Below, piece after piece: positions 1 through 5,582 of a DNA stretch of 5,582 nt. The stretch's first letter is position 1. Each line of letters begins with the position of its first letter. The notes beneath the pieces were generated by a model, which was not told the DNA's origin, did not search any database, and worked only from the letters and a program-made list of their open reading frames with translations. Source of the DNA: Vibrio madracius (GTDB taxonomy: Bacteria; Pseudomonadota; Gammaproteobacteria; Enterobacterales; Vibrionaceae); assembly GCA_000695745.1 (NCBI GenBank), contig ASHK01000015.1, positions 1-5,582 on the forward strand, written 5' to 3'. The translations under genes were made by a program, and so were the position numbers.

Positions 1-981
1 GTTATAGAAATCTTGGAAAGTTGCGAGCCGACTGTGGAACTTTTGGCAGCAATCAAAAAAATGTCGAAAGCAGGCTACACCATAGCGCTTGATGACTTTG
101 TGCCACGTAAAGAGTGGCTACCATTTCTGCCGTACACCTCGATCATCAAAATAGATATTCGCCAATATTCGTTAGCAAAAGCGGAAACTCTGATAGAACG
201 TCTCAAAGATCACAATATCGTATTTCTCGCCGAAAAGGTGGAGACCTATGAAGAGTTTGAACTCGCTAAACAAGTAGGCTTCACCCAATTTCAAGGCTTA
301 CTTTTTTAGTCGTCCGCAACTGATTAGGCGCAAGCAAATCAAGCCATCATTCTTGACAGTAGTCCAGCTTTGTAAAGAGATATCAAACCCGAATATTGAT
401 TATGACGAATTAGAGCGCCTTATCTCTTTGGACGTCACTCTCTCTTACAAATTGCTCACTTTCGTCAACGCTTCTTATCTGATCCGAGCGGAGATCAAAT
501 CGTTCAAGCAAGCGCTAGTCTATCTAGGGGAAGACCGTTTACGCAAATTCATATCTTTAGTCGCAATTACCTCTACACAAGATGATAAACCAGATACTCT
601 GTATAGCTTGTCGATTCAGCGCGCGCGTTTTGTGAGTTGCTGCTTAATGATATGAATACCAACTTAGACGATGGTCTAGGGTTTCTAACGGGTATGTTCT
701 CTCTACTCGATTCACTATTCGACCAGCCATTAGAAGAGCTGGTTCAAAAAATGCCAATCGATAATCTAGTGAAAAGTGCGCTAGTCACAAAACAAGGGAC
801 GCTCGGTAATATTTTGACCCTAGTAAAAGCTTATGAAGCGGCAGATTGGGCAACCGTAATTCACTGTCGAGATAAACTTGAACTCAACGATGAAATGCTA
901 GCGAAGTACTATGACGAAGCCATAAAATGGACGGAAGATCTGCTCGCCATCGAAACAGAATATCATACTCCCCACGCTTAA
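1..981 (+). CDS. EAL-HDOD (YuxH-type) signalling protein, 3' part, interrupted by two single-base frameshifts
   Basis: This is the C-terminal part of a protein with an EAL-like domain followed by an HDOD domain. The family is linked to cyclic-di-GMP signalling, motility and biofilm control. The 5' end lies outside the window. Restoring the frame gives 326 residues. EAL-type signatures are visible: IALDDF (window residues 28-33), IKID (49-52), AEKVE (77-81) and FQGYFF (97-102). The residue after DDF is V, not the usual G, as is common in EAL-HDOD proteins. The EAL motif itself is upstream, so enzyme activity cannot be judged. The HDOD part runs from about residue 120 to 300 (ISLDVTLSYKLLTFVN, then the conserved ALVYLG). 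The reading frame breaks at about 298-299 (one extra T) and at the T run 628-631 (one T missing). The two shifts cancel, and the sequence on both sides still reads as conserved protein. The stop is 12 bases before the YchJ-like gene, so the two may be co-transcribed. The family is secure; whether the gene is truly broken is not. Confidence 0.85.
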
Positions 982-993
982 TTTGGATTTGTT

Positions 994-1482
994 ATGACCT
1001 CATGCTACTGTGGAAATCACCTGCCGTTTGAATCGTGTTGCTTGCCGATTCATCAAGACGTTAAAAAGGCGGTTAAGCCTGAGCAGCTTATGCGTGCTCG
1101 GTTTAGTGCGCATAAAACCAACAATGTTGACTTTGTTGTTGCCACCTACCACCCTTGCTGCAATGCTGAGTTAGAACGAGATTCTATCGCCGATTCCATC
1201 AACAGCAACTGGACAACGCTCAACGTTCTTGGTTCAGAGAATGGAGCAAATGAACATGAGGGCTTCGTGTCTTTTGAAGCCTACCTCGAAGAAAATGGAT
1301 TTGAATACTGTCTCGCCGAACGTTCTCGTTTCCTATTCGACAACGGTCAATGGTTTTATGTCGACGGCGAACTGGATGATTCCATTCCACCTCGCCCACT
1401 CACAGTACAAGCTGCAAAAATCGGCAGAAACGACCCTTGCCTGTGTGGCAGTGGCAAGAAATACAAAAAGTGTTGCGGATAG
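994..1482 (+). CDS. ychJ: YchJ/UPF0225 family SEC-C motif protein
   Basis: This is a complete 162-residue cytoplasmic protein. It has one Cys-rich SEC-C type metal-binding motif at each end: C4-x-C6-x8-C15-C16 and C149-x-C151-x8-C160-C161. The second sits in [18 protein letters not shown], nearly identical to the SecA C-terminal zinc-binding type. Between them is an NTF2-like middle region with the family signatures [16 protein letters not shown] and [18 protein letters not shown]. coli YchJ is about 152 residues with the same order. The molecular function of the family is not established; zinc binding is inferred from the cysteines. The ATG at 994 has only a weak upstream TTGGA (984-987), so translation may partly depend on the gene ending 12 bases before it. 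The stop is followed by a hairpin at 1490-1521. The family call is firm. Confidence 0.93.
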   Translation: MTSCYCGNHLPFESCCLPIHQDVKKAVKPEQLMRARFSAHKTNNVDFVVATYHPCCNAELERDSIADSINSNWTTLNVLGSENGANEHEGFVSFEAYLEENGFEYCLAERSRFLFDNGQWFYVDGELDDSIPPRPLTVQAAKIGRNDPCLCGSGKKYKKCCG

Positions 1483-1489
1483 AAAACAC

Positions 1490-1521
1490 TAAGGGAGAGC
1501 CGATTTATTCGCTCTCCCTTA
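1490..1521. terminator. Strong hairpin between convergent genes, probable two-way terminator
   Basis: An 11-base perfect stem (TAAGGGAGAGC pairing with GCTCTCCCTTA) closes a 10-base loop. It begins 8 bases after the ychJ stop and lies 36 bases beyond the DUF4250 stop on the other strand. Neither side has a classical long T run. On the - strand the stem is followed by GTGTTTTC, on the + strand by ACTTTGTC. Its position between converging genes suggests it serves both. Confidence 0.75.
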
Positions 1522-1557
1522 ACTTTGTCATTAGACACATATCAGTCTTTGCTCAGA

Positions 1558-1758
1558 TTAGCGCTGATACGCCTTAAACTGGTTGGTCAAAGGGTCGTAT
1601 TGATAACCAAGCATATCCAACTTACCAATCACGCCTTCAACATCCATTTCGTACATACTAACGAGTTCTTCGAACGAATCACATTCTAAACGAAGCTTTT
1701 CATTAACGATGCCCAATAAAATGATGCTATCAAAACGGCTCACGTTACTTAAATCCAT
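1558..1758 (-). CDS. Small DUF4250 family protein
   Basis: This encodes a 66-residue soluble protein with no signal peptide or membrane segment. The pattern MDLSN....DSIILLGIVNEKLR, then a helical SFEELVSMYEMD stretch and GYQYDPLTNQFK at the end, matches DUF4250, a family of about 60-residue proteins of unknown function. The start is supported by GGAG on the - strand (1766-1769), seven bases before the ATG. A rho-independent terminator for the upstream gene sits right before this ribosome binding site. Transcription must therefore come from read-through or from a promoter I could not identify. The helix-rich shape resembles a small regulatory or adaptor protein, but that is only an impression. 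The family assignment is from memory of its motif, not a search. Confidence 0.78.
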   Translation of the reverse strand: MDLSNVSRFDSIILLGIVNEKLRLECDSFEELVSMYEMDVEGVIGKLDMLGYQYDPLTNQFKAYQR

Positions 1759-1770
1759 AATCGTACTCCA

Positions 1771-1799
1771 TAAAAAAAGCTAGCCTATAAAGACTAGCT
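1771..1799 (-). terminator. Rho-independent terminator after the membrane-protein gene
   Basis: Read on the - strand, AGCTAGTCT, loop TTAT, then AGGCTAGCT forms a nine-pair stem (one G-T pair) with a four-base loop, followed at once by a run of six Ts and A. It lies 36 bases beyond the stop of the membrane-protein gene. The T run ends only about two bases before the GGAG of the DUF4250 gene. Confidence 0.85.
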
Positions 1800-1835
1800 C
1801 GCTTTAGTGAAATAGAAAGTGACCTAAGTGGCAGA

Positions 1836-2519
1836 TTACGCCAGCCAGTAGAGCTGCAACAAGCCAACGTTCGTCACCATGAGGCTAAGAAAAGCAATCA
1901 TCAATTGCCCCTTCGTTGGTGCACAGTGACGGATAATATGCCAGCTCCAAATAACAATAGCCACTACCAACATCACCAGCGAACTGACAACGGAGACGGT
2001 ATATTGTGCGACAATTTCTGGCTCCCACTGATAGGCATTCACGACAAAACTCACCGCAAGCAGCATAGAAAAGATCACGCCAGCAACAGGCAAAATCCGG
2101 TGAAACGCCTGCAAGCGAGTTCTTGCAATCGTCAGCAGTAGATGAGCGAATGCCGTTCCTAGTAATAAGCCAGAAAACAACAAAGAGATGGACTGAGCCA
2201 AATTAGCTTGCTGCGCTATAACAATACCGGCAAACGCAATACTAAAACCATTGGCTAAGTGTACGACCCAAAATGGCCCTTTATCTCGTGTCTTTCCTGT
2301 TTTCACTTGTGAATAGAAATAGAACACCGCAAACACGACAAGAAATGCTTCAACCTTTAGTGACGCTATCGCCAACCACAAAATCCCGATGGCAGGAAAC
2401 AGTTTGTGGATACGCCCACGCTGACCTGGGCATATATCGCCTTTTGCCAGTATTAAAGTCAGAATAAGCAGCGCTACCGTTAAGGCCGGAGCGAGCAGGG
2501 TTAAAACAGCGGTAATCAT
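1836..2519 (-). CDS. Unrecognised inner-membrane protein with about eight membrane segments
   Basis: This encodes a 227-residue, very hydrophobic protein that I cannot place in a named family. Likely membrane spans are at residues 3-25, 40-54, 56-71, 83-103, 108-132, 142-162, 173-193 and 205-227. The second and third are short and could form one hairpin. The loop after span 1 (KGDICPGQRGRIHK) and those after spans 3 (KTGKTRDKG), 5 (RTRLQAFHR) and 7 (HIIRHCAPTKG) are basic, so by the positive-inside rule they would face the cytoplasm, with both ends outside. No transporter or enzyme motif is visible. The ATG at 2519 has no clear ribosome binding site, but no better in-frame start exists before the upstream stop at about 2562-2564. 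The gene is divergent from ygiQ and ends in its own terminator. The ORF is convincing by its length, its coherent membrane pattern and the terminator. Confidence 0.82.
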   Translation of the reverse strand: MITAVLTLLAPALTVALLILTLILAKGDICPGQRGRIHKLFPAIGILWLAIASLKVEAFLVVFAVFYFYSQVKTGKTRDKGPFWVVHLANGFSIAFAGIVIAQQANLAQSISLLFSGLLLGTAFAHLLLTIARTRLQAFHRILPVAGVIFSMLLAVSFVVNAYQWEPEIVAQYTVSVVSSLVMLVVAIVIWSWHIIRHCAPTKGQLMIAFLSLMVTNVGLLQLYWLA

Positions 2520-2550
2520 GGTTTGAGGTTCAAAATGGTAATTAATGGCG

Positions 2551-2565
2551 CTGATAATATATCAG
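2551..2565. repeat. 15-base palindrome in the divergent promoter region
   Basis: CTGATA-ATA-TATCAG is a perfect 6+6 inverted repeat with a three-base centre. It lies 31 bases upstream of the membrane-protein start and about 50 bases upstream of the ygiQ -35 box. It could be an operator for a dimeric regulator. On the - strand its TATATT/TATTAT could also supply a -10 box for the membrane-protein gene. It resembles the FNR half sites (TGAT/ATCA), but the spacing is five bases where FNR needs four. Confidence 0.4.
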
Positions 2566-2614
2566 GTAACCTTCGAATACCATTGACATTGAAAAACCAC
2601 AATTTGTTTGGGCT

Positions 2615-2643
2615 TTGAAGTCATCAACTTTGGAGTATATAAT
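2615..2643 (+). promoter_or_regulatory. Sigma-70 promoter of ygiQ
   Basis: The -35 box is TTGAAG (2615-2620). A 17-base spacer separates it from a perfect TATAAT -10 box (2638-2643). The predicted transcription start is near 2650, leaving a leader of about 22 bases that carries GAGG (2661-2664), seven bases before the ygiQ ATG. The -10 box, the spacing and the position are all favourable; only the -35 box is imperfect. Confidence 0.8.
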
Positions 2644-2671
2644 GCCCGCCTCCAAAACTAGAGGTTAAAAT

Positions 2672-4887
2672 ATGTACAACGACGTTACCCCAATCCATGA
2701 GCATAAAAAATACTGGGCTGAATGCTTCGGTGTGGCTCGTTTTCTGCCCACTAGCAGAAAAGAAATGGATGCCCTTGGTTGGGACAGCTGCGACATCATT
2801 ATTGTCACCGGTGACGCCTACGTCGATCATCCTAGTTTTGGTATGGCGATCATTGGACGCTTATTGGAAGCACAAGGCTTTCGCGTCGGCATCATTGCTC
2901 AGCCAGATTGGAGCAATAAGAATGACTTCATGAAGCTTGGTCAACCGAACCTGTTTTTCGGTATTACCGCGGGCAATATGGACTCAATGATTAACCGCTA
3001 TACTGCTGACCGTAAGCTGCGTCATGATGACGCGTACACGCCTAACAATGAAGGTGGTAAAAGACCAGACCGAGCAACGTTGGTTTACTCACAACGTTGT
3101 CGTGAAGCTTATAAAGAAACACCTATCGTTTTAGGCGGTATCGAAGCTAGTCTGCGCCGAATTGCGCACTATGACTATTGGTCTGACAAAGTTCGCCGCT
3201 CTGTATTATTTGATGCTAAAGCGGATATTTTGCTATTTGGTAATGCCGAGCGAGCACTCGTTGAAGTTGCACACCGTCTTGCAGACGGCGAAGCAATCAG
3301 CGATATGACGAATATTCGTGGCACCGCGGTTAACCTTCCAGAAGAGCCAAACAACTACACGATTATTGACTCTTCACGCATCGAAAAGCCGGGAAAAGCA
3401 TTCGTACCACAAAACCCGTACGAAGTTGAATCAAACTGCGACACTGATAAAAAAGAATCTGAAGCAAAAGCGATTACTATTCGCCCCTCTCGTCACGATG
3501 CAAAAACAACGGCCGTGAGATTGCCGCCGTACGAAAAGCTAAACAACGACCGTATTTTGTATGCGCACGCGAGTCGCGTCATGCACCTAGAAACCAACCC
3601 TTATTCTGGGCGTGCTCTTATTCAAAAACATGGCAATCGCGAGCTATGGGTGAACCAAGCACCAATTCCTCTCTCTACCGAAGAGATGGATTATGTATTC
3701 GGTCTACCTTATGCACGTGTACCACATCCTATGTACGGCAAAGCGAAAATCCCTGCCTATGACATGATTAAGACTTCCGTGAACATCATGCGTGGCTGTT
3801 TTGGCGGCTGCTCATTCTGTTCCATTACTGAGCATGAGGGCCGTATTATTCAAACCGCTCTCAGGATTCGATTATCAATGAACTGGAAGAGATCCGCGAT
3901 AAAGTTCCAGGCTTTACCGGTACCATTTCCGATTTAGGCGGCCCAACGGCCAACATGTATCGTCTAGGCTGTTCAGATCCAAAAGCCGAAGCTAACTGTC
4001 GTCGTCCATCGTGCGTCTTTCCTGGCATCTGTAACAAGCTCAATACTGACCACAAACACACTATTGACCTTTATCGTGCGGCTCGCAAAGTTAAAGGGGT
4101 TAAGAAAGTGATGATCGCCTCAGGCGTTCGCTACGACTTAGCAATAGAATCACCTGAATATGTGAAAGAGCTGGTCACTCACCACGTTGGCGGTTATTTG
4201 AAGATTGCGCCAGAGCATACGGAAAAAAATCCTCTCGACTTGATGATGAAACCGGGCATGGGAACGTACGATCGCTTTAAAGAAATGTTCCAAAAGTACA
4301 GTGAAGAAGCCGGCAAGAAGCAATATCTTATCCCGTACTTTATCTCTGCGCACCCGGGGACAGAAGATGAGGACATGTTGAACTTGGCATTATGGTTGAA
4401 AAAGAATAACTACGAATGTGACCAGGTACAGAATTTCTATCCATCGCCAATGTGTAATGCTACGTCGATGTATTACTCAGAAACTAACCCACTCAAACGG
4501 GTCAAGTACAAGAAGCGCGAGGATGTCCCAGTTGCGAAAGGAGAGCGTCAACGTCGATTGCATAAAGCACTATTACGTTACCATGATCCAGCAAACTGGC
4601 CTTTGATCCGTGAAGCCTTGACCAACATGGGCAAACAGTACCTTATTGGTGACAAACCTGGCTGTCTGATTCCAGCAGAAGATCTTGACGCTAAGACGCC
4701 CGCTCAACGAAGAAAGTCAGGTCGACACGGGGCAAATAGATTCGCAACGAAGCATACAAAAGGTCAACCAGACATAAGAACTGACGGCCAAAAAAATACC
4801 GGAAAACGTCCAAAACCGACCAATAAACCTGGGCACGCTTCTGGTAACGGCAAACCAGCAAGAAGCCCTAAGCGACGACCTCGTTGA
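2672..4887 (+). CDS. ygiQ: YgiQ family radical SAM protein, with one single-base frameshift
   Basis: This is a radical SAM protein of the YgiQ family (E. coli YgiQ is about 739 residues); its substrate is unknown. The frame-repaired product is 738 residues. The N-terminal Radical_SAM_N region includes [11 protein letters not shown] (47-57). The iron-sulfur cluster motif [10 protein letters not shown] has C376, C380 and C383. The SAM-barrel continues with [44 protein letters not shown] and [13 protein letters not shown]3362-type C-terminal region follows (about 605-680), then a Lys/Arg-rich disordered tail of about 60 residues. The frame breaks 11 residues after the cluster, where CAAACCGC (3851-3858) has one A fewer than needed for the expected [20 protein letters not shown]. 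Both parts are intact and in the right order. The start is supported by GAGG (2661-2664) and the promoter at 2615-2643. The gene is single and ends in a strong terminator. Confidence 0.93.
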
Positions 4888-4905
4888 GCCTAAAGTCAAT
4901 TTAAG

Positions 4906-4944
4906 AAAAAGCGCCTCTCAATTTGAGAAGCGCTTTTTTATTTT
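4906..4944 (+). terminator. Rho-independent terminator of ygiQ
   Basis: AAAAAGCGC pairs with GCGCTTTTT. Above one C-A mismatch, TCTCA pairs with TGAGA around an ATT loop. The hairpin runs into six Ts, A and four more Ts. It begins 18 bases after the ygiQ stop. The A and T tracts on both sides mean it could also work on the - strand. Confidence 0.93.
4915..4929 (-). promoter_or_regulatory. Candidate SypG-type enhancer site inside the ygiQ terminator
   Basis: Read on the - strand, TTCTCA-AAT-TGAGAG fits the V. fischeri SypG binding consensus as I recall it (TTCTCA, three free bases, TG, then A/C and degenerate positions). The core TCTCA-ATT-TGAGA is an inverted repeat, so the + strand also matches with one mismatch. 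It lies about 100 bases upstream of the predicted sigma-54 start near 5026, a normal distance for an enhancer-binding activator. The match falls in the terminator stem, so it may arise from the hairpin alone. Confidence 0.45.
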
Positions 4945-4998
4945 GCGACATATCAGAGAATAAAATCATAACCATCTGAATTATGTGAATTTATCAAT

Positions 4999-5015
4999 TT
5001 GGCACAGTCCATGCT
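4999..5015 (+). promoter_or_regulatory. Sigma-54 (RpoN) -24/-12 promoter of the sypA-like operon
   Basis: TTGGCACAGTCCATGCT matches the RpoN consensus TTGGCAC-N5-TTGCW, with the invariant GG (5001-5002) and GC (5013-5014) at the required distance and one mismatch (A for the first T of TTGC). The predicted start is near 5026, giving a leader of about 30 bases that holds the AAGGA ribosome binding site. Sigma-54 control is also what is known for sypA in V. fischeri. Confidence 0.85.
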
Positions 5016-5055
5016 GTTAACTTGGAAACTCACACGCTCAAATAAGGACAGTAAG

Positions 5056-5388
5056 ATGGAACTACTTAGAGCAGCAACCAACAACCACACCCTAAAATTG
5101 GAATTTTATGGCGATTTTGATGCTCGTGGAAGCCGTGAAGCACAGTCGCAAATTGATGACATCATCCATAACGACTGGCACCAAGAGATTGAAGTAGACC
5201 TGGCTCAGGTTCGCTTTATGGATTCTTCAGGCATCGGTGCTATTGTTTATTTATATAAGCGTCTCATTGAGCGTGAACGTAAGATGCGATTAGAGAACGT
5301 GACGGGACAACCGCTACAAATCATACAGTTGCTGAGAATTGGTCAGGCAATTCCTGTAAACACGCACGCGAGTAACGAATACCTGTAA
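5056..5388 (+). CDS. sypA: Single-domain STAS protein, SypA/RbdA-like biofilm regulator
   Basis: This is a 110-residue cytoplasmic protein made of one STAS domain, the SpoIIAA/RsbV anti-sigma-factor-antagonist fold. The key motif is VRFMDSSGIGAIVYLYKRL (from residue 52). S57 and S58 lie where this family is phosphorylated by an RsbW-type kinase; alignment with SpoIIAA favours S58. In V. fischeri, SypA is the essential regulator that the kinase/phosphatase SypE switches by phosphorylation, and it promotes syp polysaccharide biofilm. No kinase gene is visible in this window. The start at 5056 is chosen because AAGGA (5044-5048) is seven bases upstream; an in-frame TTG at 4999 lies inside the sigma-54 promoter, before the predicted transcript start. 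A lipoprotein gene follows after 43 bases, as expected for sypB. The STAS call is firm; the SypA identity rests on motif, promoter type and neighbour. Confidence 0.87.
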   Translation: MELLRAATNNHTLKLEFYGDFDARGSREAQSQIDDIIHNDWHQEIEVDLAQVRFMDSSGIGAIVYLYKRLIERERKMRLENVTGQPLQIIQLLRIGQAIPVNTHASNEYL

Positions 5389-5431
5389 CACATAATTATA
5401 CTAGTTTGTTGGCAAAATAGGTGGTAACTAC

Positions 5432-5582
5432 ATGGATGTAAAAACGGGTGTAAAGCTGGGCATTATCTGTATCTCGGCAACTCTCCTTTTAGCTTGTACC
5501 AGCTACCCCGATGACGGGACAGGTGGTGTTGCCGAGAGCTATGCAGGTTCTGATTTTTCACCAGTCATGCCGGACGAACCTT
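5432..5582 (+). CDS. sypB: Outer-membrane lipoprotein, N-terminal part, probably SypB-like
   Basis: Only the first 50 residues are inside the window; the gene runs off the right edge. MDVKTGVKLGIICISATLLLAC is a classic lipoprotein signal: a short basic start, a hydrophobic core and the lipobox LLAC, with C22 as the lipid-modified residue. Residue +2 is Thr, not Asp, which points to sorting to the outer membrane. The mature part begins TSYPDDGTGG and is Gly/Asp/Pro-rich, like a flexible linker before a folded domain. AGGTGG (5419-5424) lies seven bases before the ATG. In V. fischeri the gene after sypA encodes SypB, an OmpA-domain protein in the outer membrane; no OmpA domain can be seen here because it would lie beyond the edge. 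The lipoprotein call is firm; the SypB name is inferred from position. Confidence 0.72.
   Translation, partial: MDVKTGVKLGIICISATLLLACTSYPDDGTGGVAESYAGSDFSPVMPDEP

Noticed and set aside
298..309. Programmed frameshift at the slippery-looking TTTTTTA before the stop
   Set aside because: A -1 slip there leads to the wrong frame; a +1 slip would give QGLLFS rather than the conserved QGYFFS, and a second unrelated shift follows. An extra base explains it better.
2551..2565. FNR box
   Set aside because: The half sites TGAT and ATCA are separated by one base too many for FNR, and the flanking T and A are replaced by C and G.
2583..2588. TTGACA, a perfect -35 box
   Set aside because: No acceptable -10 box lies 16-18 bases downstream (the hexamer there is GTTTGG); the TTGAAG/TATAAT pair further on is far better.
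3861..4061. An open reading frame on the - strand inside ygiQ
   Set aside because: It lies wholly antisense to conserved radical SAM sequence and shows no ribosome binding site or family match; similar shadows occur elsewhere in ygiQ and opposite the membrane-protein gene.
4999..5055. An upstream TTG start that would add 19 residues to the STAS protein
   Set aside because: The TTG is part of the sigma-54 -24 element, upstream of the predicted transcript start, whereas the ATG at 5056 has an AAGGA at ideal spacing.
1..5582. CRISPR array, tRNA or rRNA genes, insertion sequence or phage attachment site
   Set aside because: No regularly spaced repeats, no tRNA-like cloverleaf, no transposase or integrase, and no matching terminal repeats were seen.

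Overview
The window is chromosomal DNA that looks like a Vibrio or close relative. The base composition is moderate, the coding density is high, and the proteins have gammaproteobacterial/Vibrio character: a YchJ-type SEC-C protein, a YgiQ radical SAM protein with a long basic tail, and a STAS gene plus lipoprotein arranged like the start of the Vibrio syp (rbd) polysaccharide locus. Species cannot be fixed from this sequence alone.

Layout. On the + strand, bases 1-981 are the 3' part of an EAL-HDOD (YuxH-type) signalling protein, broken by two opposite single-base shifts. A YchJ/UPF0225 SEC-C protein follows 12 bases later (994-1482). A strong hairpin (1490-1521) separates this pair from two - strand genes: a small DUF4250 protein (1558-1758) and, upstream of it, an unrecognised protein of about eight membrane segments (1836-2519). 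A rho-independent terminator (1771-1799) lies between those two, directly against the DUF4250 ribosome binding site. The membrane-protein gene is divergent from a ygiQ-type radical SAM gene (2672-4887). The divergent gap holds a good sigma-70 promoter for ygiQ and a 15-base palindrome. ygiQ carries one single-base deletion (near 3852-3854), and repairing it gives a normal full-length protein of 738 residues. A strong terminator (4906-4944) ends ygiQ.

The most interesting part is 4906-5582. A sigma-54 (-24/-12) promoter at 4999-5015 precedes a stand-alone STAS-domain gene (sypA-like, 5056-5388) and the start of an outer-membrane lipoprotein gene (sypB-like, from 5432). In Vibrio fischeri this arrangement opens the syp biofilm locus, which is switched on by the sigma-54 activator SypG. 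The upper stem of the ygiQ terminator contains a sequence matching the SypG enhancer motif as I remember it, about 100 bases upstream of the predicted transcription start. The same DNA may therefore stop ygiQ transcripts and act as the activator site for the biofilm operon.

All three frame breaks are single-base length changes at short repeated bases (TT, T4, A3) in otherwise well-conserved reading frames. Sequencing or assembly error is the simplest explanation, ahead of three independent gene losses.
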